Below are positions 29,738-38,543 of a DNA stretch of 53,216 nt, in pieces. A program made the translations under genes and the position numbers. The DNA lies in NCBI GenBank assembly GCA_944392765.1, contig CALXXU010000008.1, forward strand, positions 1 through 53,216, in the 5' to 3' direction. The notes beneath the pieces are model-generated. The model had not been told where the DNA came from and ran no database searches. It saw nothing but the letters and a program-made list of their open reading frames with translations. The stretch comes from an uncultured Anaerobiospirillum sp. Lineage in GTDB: Bacteria; Pseudomonadota; Gammaproteobacteria; Enterobacterales; Succinivibrionaceae. Numbering within the stretch: the first letter of the stretch is position 1; each line of letters begins with the position of its first letter.

Positions 29738-31426
29738 GTGAAGATTGTTATTATTGGTGGCACCGCCGGCGGTGCCGGTATCGCCGCACGCTTACGCCGT
29801 TTGGATGAACAAGCTGAGATCATCATTGTTGAAAAGAATCCGTACATCTCGTGGTCGGGCTGCGCGCTGCCGTACTTCACGGGTGGCATTATCTGCGAGC
29901 GTAACAATCTCTTCTTAGCCAATAAGGAGATGTTTGACCATCGCTTCAACATCAAGGTCTTAGATAGCACCAAGGCGGTGGGCCTTGACCGTGCGGCCAA
30001 GCAGGTTTCGGTTATTGCGGTGAACCAGCCACACGCTAAGGTGACAACGATCAGCTACGATAAGCTCGTGATCGCAACCGGCGCGGGCGCCATTATGCCG
30101 GGCTTTGCCCAGAACAAGGACGGCGTCTATGCCATGCGCTGCATCGAGGACGCTGACCAGATTAAGGCCTACGTCGCCGCCCATGACGTCAAGCACGCAG
30201 TCGTGGTCGGCGGTGGCTTTATTGGTCTTGAGGCCTGCGAGAACTTAAAGCATCGCGGTATTGACGTCACCTTGGTGGAAAAGGCCCCACAGGTCTTAGC
30301 TCCAGTCGATCCCGATATCGCCCAGTACTTACACCGCGAGCTCGATCAACACGGCGTCAGCTTGAAGCTGGGAGTCGGTATTGCTGATATTGCTAAGACC
30401 GAGTCGGGCTTAACCGTGTCCTTAGACAACGGTGAAGCGGTGGAGACCCAATTGGTCATTATGGCCTTGGGCATTGTGCCGCAGACTGACTTTATCAAGG
30501 ATAGCGGCTTAAAACTCAACAGTCGCGGCTATATCGAGGTCGCTGACACCATGCAGACCAACGATCCGGACATCTATGCCTTAGGTGACGTGGTTGCGGT
30601 ACAAGGCGTGCCCGAAGATCGCTTAGGCACGATTGCCTTAGCAGGTCCTGCCTCCAAGCAAAGCCGTATCGCCGCCCATAACCTCTTAGGCATTGGCTTA
30701 GGCCCACAGGGCCAGCTGCACTTTAAGGGCTCCTTGGGCGTCAGCATCGTACGTGTGATGGGCTTGACCGCCGGTGCCGTCGGTATGAATCGCCGCGCCT
30801 TAGCCGGGCAGCCCGACGTCGCCGAAGTCACGGTTCACACCCCACACCACGTCTCCTGGTTTGAAGAGGCTAAGCCGGTGCACTTAAAGCTCATCTTCAA
30901 TCAAAAGACGGGCTTAGTCTTAGGTGCGCAGGCGGTAGGTGAGGTCAGCATCGACAAGAACCTCGAGGTCATCTCGGCCTTGATGCAGATGCACGCTACC
31001 GTCTATGACTTGGTCGACTTTGAGAGCGCTTACGCTCCACCATTTAGCGCTCCACGCTCGCCGGTTAATATGGCCGGTTCGACGGCCGCCAACGTGGTCG
31101 ATGGCTTAGAGGAGATGATTACGGTCGAGCAGTTTGATGAACTGCGTAAGAGCGACCCGGACTTAGTCTGCATCGATGTGCGCGCCCCTGATGAGCTTGA
31201 GCTCTGCAAGCTGCCAGGCTTTATCAATATCCCAGTGGATGCCTTACGTGCCCAGCACAAGAAGCAGCCATTTGACCCGAACAAGACCTACGTAGTCTCC
31301 TGCCAGGTCGGCGTCCGTGGTCACACCGCCGCCTGCATGCTGCGTCACTTCGGCGTCAAGAAGGTCTATAACTTAAGCGGCGGCTACGTCTCTTGGTGCA
31401 CCGCCCACTACCAGCTTAGGCACTAA
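29738..31426 (+). CDS. CoA-disulfide/persulfide reductase with rhodanese domain
   Basis: 562 residues from a GTG start (AGGAG eight bases upstream). The N-terminal 440 residues are a two-dinucleotide-fold FAD/NAD(P)H disulfide reductase: GGTAGGAG FAD loop, redox Cys42 in SGCALPYF (the single-cysteine CoADR type), VVGGGFIGLEACENL NAD loop and YALGDVV. The C-terminal rhodanese domain has SCQVGVRG, where the Cys would carry the persulfide. This layout and length match CoADR-rhodanese enzymes such as Shewanella Npsr (about 564 aa), which reduce CoA persulfide or polysulfide with NADH. It probably acts in the cytoplasm in sulfur or thiol metabolism of an anaerobe. Confidence 0.88.
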   Translation: MKIVIIGGTAGGAGIAARLRRLDEQAEIIIVEKNPYISWSGCALPYFTGGIICERNNLFLANKEMFDHRFNIKVLDSTKAVGLDRAAKQVSVIAVNQPHAKVTTISYDKLVIATGAGAIMPGFAQNKDGVYAMRCIEDADQIKAYVAAHDVKHAVVVGGGFIGLEACENLKHRGIDVTLVEKAPQVLAPVDPDIAQYLHRELDQHGVSLKLGVGIADIAKTESGLTVSLDNGEAVETQLVIMALGIVPQTDFIKDSGLKLNSRGYIEVADTMQTNDPDIYALGDVVAVQGVPEDRLGTIALAGPASKQSRIAAHNLLGIGLGPQGQLHFKGSLGVSIVRVMGLTAGAVGMNRRALAGQPDVAEVTVHTPHHVSWFEEAKPVHLKLIFNQKTGLVLGAQAVGEVSIDKNLEVISALMQMHATVYDLVDFESAYAPPFSAPRSPVNMAGSTAANVVDGLEEMITVEQFDELRKSDPDLVCIDVRAPDELELCKLPGFINIPVDALRAQHKKQPFDPNKTYVVSCQVGVRGHTAACMLRHFGVKKVYNLSGGYVSWCTAHYQLRH

Positions 31427-31451
31427 AACCGCTCGGTCCTGTGTGGGCCGT

Positions 31452-31494
31452 GTTTTTTTTTTTTTTGCCAAAAGCCCCGCTGTGCGGGGCTTTT
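31452..31494. terminator. Bidirectional terminator
   Basis: A run of 14 T (31453-31466) is followed by AAAAGCCCCGC / GCGGGGCTTTT (31470-31494). The hairpin is symmetric and lies between convergent genes, so it can serve both. Confidence 0.85.
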
Positions 31495-31500
31495 GCGTAC

Positions 31501-32601
31501 TTAGGCGCTGGCGGCGGGGATGCTGTGGTGCAGGGCGGCGTTGAAACTCGCGTAGTTGAAGGCCTTACCGGCGGCCACATGGTCAAAGAAGGTGCGCACC
31601 ACCTGCTCAAAGAGCTCAGGCTCGCTTAAGTATGGATTGTGCCCTGAGTTTTGGAACACGTAGGCGTGATGGAGCGGGTCGCCATCGAATTGCTGCGCCA
31701 GCTCGTAAGGGACGAGGCGATCTTTGGCCCCAAAGAGGTGGAGCGACGGGATGGTCAGGTGCTCTAAGGCCGGACGCTCGTCTAAAAAGGTCACCAGCTT
31801 AATCCCCGCCATTAAGACCTCGGGCTTGACGTCCGGGGTGTTGTTGATGAGCTCGTGGATGTACTCGCTCTCCTCGCGGCAGGATGAGCGCTCGTCGATC
31901 ATGATGCGATAGAACAGATGCACCAGGCGCTTTAAGCGCTTGGGAGTCAGCTCGGTATTGCACTTTAAGATCTTAACTGGGCTTAAGCCGCGCCAGTTAG
32001 GGTCGGACGGAAAGCGCGGCGAGCCGCAGATCGTCACTAAGCTGCGGATATACGGAAACTCGGTTTGATGGCAGAGCTGATGGGCCAACAGGCTGGTGCG
32101 CTCAATGGCTTGATCCTCAAGCGTGCTTAGCGTCGGCCCTAAATTGGCGCGCGGACTCTCATTGAGATTGGTGCTTAAGCCCTTGCCCTTATCTTCAATG
32201 CGATAGTGGTTTAAGCTTGCAACTTCGTGTGGCTGGTCTTTGAGCTCCTTGACTAAGGGGTTGGCCAGTACCGTCGGTCCCAAGGACTCAAGGTTGACGC
32301 AGGGATTGTTGATCGTGCTGATCGCGCGCAGGGCATAGAGCGTCCCAAAGGACCACGAGATCACGTCCGCGCCATGCGGAATCGTGTTGATGAGATAGTA
32401 GATGGTAGCGCTGAAGTCATCTGCGATCGGTGCGAGCGCGGCGCTGGTGCCGTAGCCGGGTAAGTCAATGAGGTAGATGTCGCGCTCTGGAAACATCTTG
32501 GTAAGAGGCAACAAAAAGGAGCCATCGCAGCCCCAGCCATGGATAATGGCGAGGGGATAGCCTTGGCTATTGCCCAAACGGGTAAAACCCAGGTGTTGCA
32601 T
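31501..32601 (-). CDS. bioH: BioH-like alpha/beta hydrolase
   Basis: 366 residues of an alpha/beta hydrolase: HGWGCDG oxyanion region, LIDLPGYGTS, nucleophile elbow SWSFGT (usual form GWSLGG), VTICGSPRFPSDPNWRGL, LFGAKDRLVP (catalytic Asp) and QNSGHNPYLSEP (catalytic His). Order and motifs resemble BioH, which cleaves pimeloyl-ACP methyl ester in biotin synthesis. It is about 110 residues longer than E. coli BioH; much of the extra lies between the elbow and the TICGSP motif (about residues 105-190). Start ATG 32601 has GAGG at six bases. No other biotin genes are nearby, so the substrate remains open. Confidence 0.72.
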   Translation of the reverse strand: MQHLGFTRLGNSQGYPLAIIHGWGCDGSFLLPLTKMFPERDIYLIDLPGYGTSAALAPIADDFSATIYYLINTIPHGADVISWSFGTLYALRAISTINNPCVNLESLGPTVLANPLVKELKDQPHEVASLNHYRIEDKGKGLSTNLNESPRANLGPTLSTLEDQAIERTSLLAHQLCHQTEFPYIRSLVTICGSPRFPSDPNWRGLSPVKILKCNTELTPKRLKRLVHLFYRIMIDERSSCREESEYIHELINNTPDVKPEVLMAGIKLVTFLDERPALEHLTIPSLHLFGAKDRLVPYELAQQFDGDPLHHAYVFQNSGHNPYLSEPELFEQVVRTFFDHVAAGKAFNYASFNAALHHSIPAASA

Positions 32602-32760
32602 GACCAACCTCACTTAAGAGCCTAAGGCCCCACTAATCCTATGATCGAGGTACTGCTTCGATTTTAGCAAAAGTCATGACTGCGACCCCCACAGATCGGG
32701 CGCCAATGTCTGCAAAATGGGCTAAAGCGCGCAAATTTATCTATGAGCGAATAAACGACA

Positions 32761-32792
32761 ACACCCCAGAGCTGGAGCCAACTCTGGGGTGT
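32761..32792 (-). terminator. Hairpin downstream of ribB
   Basis: ACACCCCAGAG / CTCTGGGGTGT forms an 11-base stem. Read on the minus strand it is followed by TGTCGTTTATT. It is the likely end of the pdxJ-ribB transcript. Confidence 0.6.
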
Positions 32793-32875
32793 TGGAAGGG
32801 ACCAAGACTGAATGGTCGAGCTACGCTGGGCTGCAGCGCAGCGGGCTTAGCTTGTTATTAGCAGCCTTTTTTTGC

Positions 32876-33523
32876 TTAGCAGCCCTTGGTCTTGCGGTAG
32901 GTGATGATGTCCGCAATCGAGACCACAGTCAGGTCATGCAGCTGAGCAAAGGCACAGACGCGTGGCAGGCGGGCCATCTCGCCGTCTGGGGCGCACAGCT
33001 CGCATAAGACACCGGCTGGCTTGAAACCAGCTAAGCGGGCTAAGTCGACCGAAGCCTCGGTGTGGCCATCACGCTCTAAGACGCCGCCGGGACGGGCGAT
33101 GAGCGGGAAGGTGTGGCCAGGACGAGCTAAATCCTCCGGCTTGGAGTTTTCGTCTAAGACCACCTTGATCGCCTTGATGCGATCGGAGGCCGAGACACCG
33201 GTGGTGACGCCTTGGGCGGCATCGATCGAGATGGTGAAGGCAGTGCCGTAGGTCGAGGTGTTGTGGGCGACCATCATCGGCAGGCCTAATTCCTGGGCTC
33301 GAGGGCCTTCGATACACAAGCAGACAATGCCCGAGCACTCGCGGATCATAAAGGCCATCTGCTCTGGGGTCATGGTCTCAGCGGCGAAAATTAAGTCGCC
33401 TTCGTTCTCGCGGTCGGCATTGTCGACCACTAAGACACCACGGCCCTTGCGCAGGGCGGCCAAGGCGGCTTCAACGCGCTCGATGGCGTCCTTACCAAAG
33501 GTCTCAAGTAAATTAATAGACAT
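32876..33523 (-). CDS. ribB: 3,4-dihydroxy-2-butanone-4-phosphate synthase
   Basis: RibB converts ribulose 5-phosphate to the four-carbon unit of riboflavin plus formate. The 215 residues carry [16 protein letters not shown] (metal-binding acidic loop), [45 protein letters not shown] and [11 protein letters not shown]. It is the stand-alone RibB type, not fused to RibA. The start is ATG 33523 with AAGG six bases upstream; an upstream extension to 33571 lies in the spacer. It follows pdxJ by 29 bases, so the two cofactor genes probably form an operon. Confidence 0.96.
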   Translation of the reverse strand: MSINLLETFGKDAIERVEAALAALRKGRGVLVVDNADRENEGDLIFAAETMTPEQMAFMIRECSGIVCLCIEGPRAQELGLPMMVAHNTSTYGTAFTISIDAAQGVTTGVSASDRIKAIKVVLDENSKPEDLARPGHTFPLIARPGGVLERDGHTEASVDLARLAGFKPAGVLCELCAPDGEMARLPRVCAFAQLHDLTVVSIADIITYRKTKGC

Positions 33524-33552
33524 GTTTCGCCTTTTCTCGCAATTGGGATGGG

Positions 33553-34305
33553 TTAGAGCTCGTAGGTGCAAGGGAAGCGTCGTGCCTCTTGCATGATTTT
33601 CTTCATCTCTTGCACGGCCGTTGGTAAACCCACAAAGATAGCACGGGCAATAATGCTGTGTCCAATATTGAGCTCTTCCATCTCTGGGATCGCTGCGATT
33701 GGCGCGACGTTCTCGTAGGTTAAGCCGTGGCCGGAGTTAACGTGCAGGCCCTTGGAGCTGGCGTAGCTGGCCATCTCAGCAAGTTGCAGCAGGCGCGCGC
33801 GGCGCTCCTTATGATCCTTGGAGTTAGCGTAGGCGCCGGTGTGAAACTCAATATATGGGGCGCCGACCCGCACGGCCGCGTCGATCTGCTCCTTAACTGG
33901 ATCGATAAATAAGGATACGACCGTGCCGACCTTGGTCAGGCGCTCGACGGCGGCGCCGACCTTGGCCTCATCGTGGGCGACCTCCAGGCCGCCTTCGGTG
34001 GTGACCTCTTGGCGGCGCTCTGGGACTAAGCAGGCGGCCTGTGGGGCTAAGGCGACGGCGATGCCCATGACATCGTCGTTGATCGCCATCTCTAAATTGA
34101 GCTTGGTTTGAACCGTCTCGCGGATGATGCGCACGTCGCGATCGGTGATGTGGCGGCGGTCTTCACGCAAGTGGGTGGTAATGCTATCGGCACCGCCCAG
34201 CTCGGCTAAAGCGCAGGCAGTAACCGGATCGGGGTAGCTGACGCCACGAGCATTGCGCACGGTGGCCACATGGTCAATATTGACGCCTAAGTAGATATTA
34301 CGCAT
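33553..34305 (-). CDS. pdxJ: Pyridoxine 5'-phosphate synthase
   Basis: PdxJ condenses 1-deoxyxylulose 5-phosphate with 3-amino-1-hydroxyacetone phosphate in vitamin B6 synthesis. The 250 residues form a TIM barrel with [55 protein letters not shown] and [17 protein letters not shown]. Start ATG 34305 matches the family; the in-frame extension to 34338 is not conserved sequence. In E. coli it follows recO; here it precedes ribB. Confidence 0.97.
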   Translation of the reverse strand: MRNIYLGVNIDHVATVRNARGVSYPDPVTACALAELGGADSITTHLREDRRHITDRDVRIIRETVQTKLNLEMAINDDVMGIAVALAPQAACLVPERRQEVTTEGGLEVAHDEAKVGAAVERLTKVGTVVSLFIDPVKEQIDAAVRVGAPYIEFHTGAYANSKDHKERRARLLQLAEMASYASSKGLHVNSGHGLTYENVAPIAAIPEMEELNIGHSIIARAIFVGLPTAVQEMKKIMQEARRFPCTYEL

Positions 34306-34382
34306 TTTAACTTCCAATTTTGCCTGTCTGAGAGCCATTGTAGTCCACCAGGTCAGGGCCGGTGGTTATTTTTGGCCGAGAG

Positions 34383-35636
34383 TTATTTTGGGGCGGTCTC
34401 AAGCTCGCTTTTGGCCTGCTTGACGTGCTCGCTGAGGTCGACCTTAGGCGGCTCCTCGAGTAGCAGCAAGAGGAGAAAGGCGAGGCTTAAGGTGCTGGCA
34501 GTGCAATAGAACAGGGCTTGCTGCAAGCCAATTAAGTCACCTAACACCCCGGTGAACACCGACTCGACGTAGCCTGCGCCAAAGGTAAAGCCCAGCATCA
34601 TCGAGGCGGCAAAGGCTGCGTTGTTAGGCATCAGGCGTTGGGCCCAAACGATAGCGTTCGGGGTTGAGCCGTAGACGCCGGCGCCGCAGATAAAGAGGGC
34701 CACTAAGGAGATCGGGCTTAAGTCGGCGTAGCTTAAGAAAGTAAGACCCGAAACTAAGGCCAAGACGTAGGAACCTAAGGTGACCTTCTTGGGACCAAAT
34801 TTATCGGTCAGGGCACCGCCGGCAAGGCCACCTGCCACCGCGCCGAACAACATGATCACGAGGGTTGAAGCACCTTCCATCCCGCTAAAGCCCTTAGCGG
34901 CAAAGAGCAGCGGAATAAAGGTGACCAAGGAGCAATAGGTCCAGGTGCGTAGGGCAATCGAGGTGTTGAGCACGAGAAATTGCTTGGTGCAGATTAAAGA
35001 GCGGAGCTTGACCTCATGGCCCGAGCTGTCTTCGGTCTTAAACTTACGCGGGCTAGGGGCTTGTAAATGACGCACATAAATCAAAGCCGTGGTGATGATG
35101 GCAGGTAAGGCCATCGCCACCAGGGAGCTCTCACCAAAGTGCTCAATAAAGGCTGCCACGATGATTGGGGCTAGAGCAAAGCCTAAATTGCCGCCGGCAA
35201 TGTAGATACTGGTGCCAAAGCCCTTGCTCTTAGGAGGCAGAACCGTGGTCAAAATCGAGGCGCTGACCGGGTGAAAGCCCGAGGAACAAATGCCGCATAA
35301 GAGCACCACGCCCAAGAGGATATAGAGGCTTGGGCTTAGGATTACGGCCGAGGCAAAGATACCGCCGGTTAAGACCGACAGCGGCATGAGGTAATTGAGA
35401 TTACGCTTATCGGCCAGAATGCCAATGGGCGGCTGGACAAAGTTCATTGCCACCGAGAACACCATGTAAATCGCGGCGCTTTGGGTGTACGAGATATCGT
35501 AGCGCGTGGCCAGGATCGGCAGAAGTACTGGCAAAAAGGCGGTGTAATAGTCGCTCATGAAATGAGCTAAGGCCATGACACCCACATTGAACCACGAGCG
35601 GGTTGGGGGACGCACAGCGACGGTTGCTTCAGACAT
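34383..35636 (-). CDS. MFS transporter, Fsr (fosmidomycin resistance) type
   Basis: 417 residues with twelve predicted membrane segments. HFMSDYYTAFLPVLLPILATRYDISYTQS, QPPIGILADKR, CSSGFHPVSASILTTVLPPKSKGFGTSIYIAGGNLGFALAP and GGALTDKFGPKK match the Fsr-like branch of the major facilitator superfamily. Members export fosmidomycin or other small compounds; the real substrate is unknown. Start ATG 35636 follows AGG at seven bases; the frame to 35753 is spurious GC-rich extension. It is a single gene between pdxJ and hslO on the same strand. Confidence 0.85.
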   Translation of the reverse strand: MSEATVAVRPPTRSWFNVGVMALAHFMSDYYTAFLPVLLPILATRYDISYTQSAAIYMVFSVAMNFVQPPIGILADKRNLNYLMPLSVLTGGIFASAVILSPSLYILLGVVLLCGICSSGFHPVSASILTTVLPPKSKGFGTSIYIAGGNLGFALAPIIVAAFIEHFGESSLVAMALPAIITTALIYVRHLQAPSPRKFKTEDSSGHEVKLRSLICTKQFLVLNTSIALRTWTYCSLVTFIPLLFAAKGFSGMEGASTLVIMLFGAVAGGLAGGALTDKFGPKKVTLGSYVLALVSGLTFLSYADLSPISLVALFICGAGVYGSTPNAIVWAQRLMPNNAAFAASMMLGFTFGAGYVESVFTGVLGDLIGLQQALFYCTASTLSLAFLLLLLLEEPPKVDLSEHVKQAKSELETAPK

Positions 35637-35805
35637 GGCACAACCTAAACAACAACAAGAAACAGTGGGGCGGGCGCTGCAGGCGCCCGAATAATAAGGG
35701 GGACGGCCGCGCGCTCCGGCGCGCACTCCGGCACGCCGCTTAAGCGCGCTCACGTGAGCCGGGCGCTCAAGGCTTTGCGGGCTCGGCTCGGTTGGCTGGG
35801 CCTCA

Positions 35806-36846
35806 TTAGGCTTCGATGGTTGGGCCCTTGGCCTCAGGCTGAGTCTCGGGCTTGGAGGCCTGGGTGCTGTCAGGCTGCTTGCCCTCGGCTTGAGCGGCGC
35901 TTTGCTGCTTGCCCTCGGCTTGAGCGGCGCTTTGCTGCTTGGCCGTTAAGAGGTCCTTTAACTCGTCCACGGTGACGTGATAGACCTTGCCGCAGCTTTG
36001 GCACGACATATCGATGCCCTTGTTTTCGGCAATCATGTCGCTGAGCTCATCGTTGCTTAAGGCCGCCAGGACGCGGAAGATGCGCTCTTTAGAGCAAATG
36101 CAGCGATAGGTGACGGTCTCTGGGTCAAAGACGCGCACCTGATCATTCCAGAAGAGACGGCGTAAGCTCTCATGTAAGCTCAGCTCAAAGAGCTCTTGGG
36201 GCTGTAGGGTCGCAGCTAAGGTGGTGAGGTGCTGCAGCGACTCCAAATTGTTCTCGATATTCGGGACAATTTGCAGCATCATGCCGCCCGCGTAGCCGGT
36301 GGCGACGTCTGATTGGATGAGGAAGCTGGTCGCCAGCTGCTCGGACTCTTTAAAGTAGTCCTCTAAGGCCTCGGCCATCGTGTCCTTGTCTAAGGAGACA
36401 ATACCTTGGTAGCGGGTGCCGCCCTCTGGGAAGGCCGAGATCACCATAATGCCGCCTTGACCGACCAGCTCGCGGAAGGTCGCCTCGGTGAACTTGATCT
36501 CATCGCTTAAGACGTTGCCGTAGAAGTTGAGATCCTTATCGATATTGATAAAGGCAAAGTTCAAGGCCTTCGGGCCCTTGCCGCATTGGATTTGAACCGT
36601 GACCGTGCCATTGGCCTTTAAGGTCGCGGCAATCAAGACCGCCGCCGCTGCCAGCTCTAAGAGCAAGCCCTTAACGCATGGTGGGTAGGCGCGCACGCAC
36701 TCTAAGAGCTTTTGCACCGGCTCATGTAAGTGCACGATTTCGCCGCGTACGCCGTGATCATCAAATAAGAAGCGCACCACGCTGTTTTGCTGGGTGTCTT
36801 CGCTCACAACGACACTCGGGGTAGAAGTTAAGTTTTGCTCACTCAT
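35806..36846 (-). CDS. hslO: Redox-regulated chaperone Hsp33
   Basis: Hsp33 is a holdase activated by oxidation of a zinc site. The 346 residues have the N-terminal dimer domain (VRFLFDDHGVRGEIVHL..., GQGGIMVISAFPEG, YQGIVSL) and the C-terminal redox switch CIC...CQSC (residues about 253-255 and 287-290). An extra C-terminal tail of about 45 residues repeats KQQSAAQAEG and then Pro/Glu/Thr-rich sequence. Start ATG 36846 corresponds to the family; the longer frame overlaps hslR. It follows hslR by 25 bases, the same pair and order as in E. coli. Confidence 0.95.
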   Translation of the reverse strand: MSEQNLTSTPSVVVSEDTQQNSVVRFLFDDHGVRGEIVHLHEPVQKLLECVRAYPPCVKGLLLELAAAAVLIAATLKANGTVTVQIQCGKGPKALNFAFINIDKDLNFYGNVLSDEIKFTEATFRELVGQGGIMVISAFPEGGTRYQGIVSLDKDTMAEALEDYFKESEQLATSFLIQSDVATGYAGGMMLQIVPNIENNLESLQHLTTLAATLQPQELFELSLHESLRRLFWNDQVRVFDPETVTYRCICSKERIFRVLAALSNDELSDMIAENKGIDMSCQSCGKVYHVTVDELKDLLTAKQQSAAQAEGKQQSAAQAEGKQPDSTQASKPETQPEAKGPTIEA

Positions 36847-36871
36847 GGCGTTCTCATCTAAATTAGGGTTT

Positions 36872-37282
36872 TTAGACCATGTGCTGCTTGAGACTCTCAA
36901 GCTCACGGCGCTCTTTCTTATTAGGTTTGCTCTCAGGGCGTGGGTTCATCAGGGCCGCCAGCTTATTGAGGCGGGCCTCTTCTTCACGCCGGGCAATCGA
37001 TTCAGGCGTTTCTTCGTACAAGGTCGCCGCGACTGCGGCCGGACCGCGCACGTCGCTTAGGGCCTTGACCACGACTTCTTTGCGGCTAAAGCCTTGGAGC
37101 AGACGAATAGTGGCGCCGACCTCCACCGAGCGTGAGGGCTTGGCTTTAGCGCCGTTGTAGTCGACCTTGCCGCCTTCAACCATCGCGCGCGCCAGCGAGC
37201 GCGTCTTGTAAAAGCGCGCGGCCCAGAGCCATTTGTCGATGCGCACCGCCGTACTTGCGGTCTCAGTTTCTTTCTTGGCCAC
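36872..37282 (-). CDS. hslR: Heat-shock ribosome-binding protein Hsp15
   Basis: Hsp15 binds stalled 50S subunits that still carry a nascent chain-tRNA after heat shock. The 136 residues contain the S4-type RNA-binding motif VRIDKWLWAARFYKTRSLARAMVEGGKVDYNGAKAKPSRSVEVG and a basic C-terminus. Start is GTG with GGTGAG close upstream. hslO follows on the same strand. Confidence 0.94.
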   Translation of the reverse strand: MAKKETETASTAVRIDKWLWAARFYKTRSLARAMVEGGKVDYNGAKAKPSRSVEVGATIRLLQGFSRKEVVVKALSDVRGPAAVAATLYEETPESIARREEEARLNKLAALMNPRPESKPNKKERRELESLKQHMV

Positions 37283-37688
37283 AGCTCACCCAGGTAAAAG
37301 ATCCAAAAGAAAAATCAGTCAGCACAGGCGAGGCCATGTGCCGTAAAAGGCATAAACATGCGCCTGGCCGGTGCGCATTATAGCATCAGGCAGCAAGGGC
37401 GCTTGGCCTGAGGCAGTACGAGCGCAGTGCTGGCGCAGTGCTGGCGCGATGCTGGCGCGATGCTGGCGCAGTGCTGGCGCAGTGCTGGCGCGGTGCTGGC
37501 GCAGTGCTGGCGCGATGCTGGCGCGATGCTGGCGCAGTGCTGGCGCAGTGCTGGCGCGGTGCTGGCGCAGTGCTGGCGCAGGCTGGCGCGGTGCACTGCA
37601 CGGGCGCGCCCAAAAGGGCGCAAAACTCAGGCAGGGTGCCCCACGGTGCTAAGATGGGTTTATCTGTGTTTTCTTGGGAGGAGTCGTC
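37283..37688. other. hslR-nudE divergent spacer dominated by a tandem repeat
   Basis: No gene is supported; the open frames here are by-products of the 11-bp repeat. The nudE ribosome site (GGGAGGAG) is at the right end. Confidence 0.7.
37428..37591. repeat. 11-bp tandem repeat with 66-bp super-period
   Basis: About 15 copies of TGCTGGCGCAG/TGCTGGCGCGA/TGCTGGCGCGG. The variants follow the order CAG, CGA, CGA, CAG, CAG, CGG and then repeat, so six-unit blocks of 66 bp were duplicated as a whole. All six frames are nearly stop-free, which creates false ORFs on both strands. Confidence 0.9.
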
Positions 37689-38261
37689 ATGGATGTGCGT
37701 GCGTTGCTCAATAAGAAGCTGCCTGCAGTGGCCAATCGGCGTGAGCATCAGGCCTCACGCTTATTTCGCATCGAGACCATGGATTTGACTTTCTCCAATG
37801 GCACTCAAGCGACCTATGAGCGTATCTGCGGCGGGCGCGGTGCGGTGATGGCAGTGCCCTTTGATGGCACGCACTTCTACCTCACGGTCGAGTACTGCGG
37901 CGGCACCATGAACTACGGCCTGGGCCTGGTGAAGGGCAAGATTGACGCGGGCGAGACACCGGAGCAAGCGGTGGTGCGTGAGCTGGAAGAAGAAATCGGC
38001 TTTGGTACGCGCAAGGTCCAGCTGTTAAAGCACGAAATGACGGTCGCCCCAGGGATGCTTTCGCTCAAGATGTACCCTTTCTTGTGCGAGGACCTGTTTG
38101 AATGCGTGCAAGAGGGCGATGAGCCTGAGCCGATCGATCTGGTCAAGCTCACGGTGCCGGAGCTCAAGGAGCTTATTTTTGACCCGGATTCGGTCTTAGT
38201 TGAGGGGCGTACCGTGGCCGCCTTGACCTTAGCTTTGCACAGGATTGGTGCTTTAAATTAA
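37689..38261 (+). CDS. nudE: ADP compounds hydrolase NudE
   Basis: NudE is a Nudix hydrolase that cleaves ADP-ribose, Ap3A and NADH. The 190 residues include SRLFRIETMDLTFSNG..ATYER, the Nudix box at residues 83-105 (GKIDAGETPEQAVVRELEEEIGF; pattern GX5EX7REUXEEXGU), and EGDEPEPI, typical of NudE. Start ATG 37689 has GGAGGAG upstream. In E. coli nudE lies beside hslR-hslO-pckA, which is the same neighbourhood here. Confidence 0.93.
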   Translation: MDVRALLNKKLPAVANRREHQASRLFRIETMDLTFSNGTQATYERICGGRGAVMAVPFDGTHFYLTVEYCGGTMNYGLGLVKGKIDAGETPEQAVVRELEEEIGFGTRKVQLLKHEMTVAPGMLSLKMYPFLCEDLFECVQEGDEPEPIDLVKLTVPELKELIFDPDSVLVEGRTVAALTLALHRIGALN

Positions 38262-38503
38262 GCTCTGCGCGAAAATGGCGCACCTATCCTCAGCTTAGTC
38301 CAATCATTAGATAATACGTTTTTACAAAATACACGGGAGAAATCAGGCTTTTACGGACGATTTTTCGCGTTTGGTTTGTTCTTAGACTGGAAGAAAACAG
38401 TGCAGCTGCGTGAGCAGGGACACGAGCAAAGTCTAAGGTTTAGCGATTCATGCCTCAGCGTAGGGCGTGCGGTCACGCCGTAACGCGCTGGAGGAACAAT
38501 CAC

Positions 38504-38526
38504 GCCCCAAGATAGTTTTTGGGGGC
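38504..38526 (+). promoter_or_regulatory. Hairpin in the argF leader
   Basis: CCCCAA / TTGGGG with a short loop lies just before the argF ribosome site (AAGGA at 38529). It could modulate translation. No clear ArgR box was seen in the 280-base gap 38262-38543. Confidence 0.35.
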
Positions 38527-38543
38527 ATAAGGAAAAGTTGGCG

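Noticed and set aside
37371..37788. Several open frames on both strands through the GCTGGCGC repeats
   Set aside because: They result from an 11-bp repeat lacking stops in all frames; no ribosome sites and no protein-like composition.
38262..38543. ArgR operator before argF
   Set aside because: I looked for paired TGAAT/ATTCA half sites with proper spacing and found only an isolated ATTCA.
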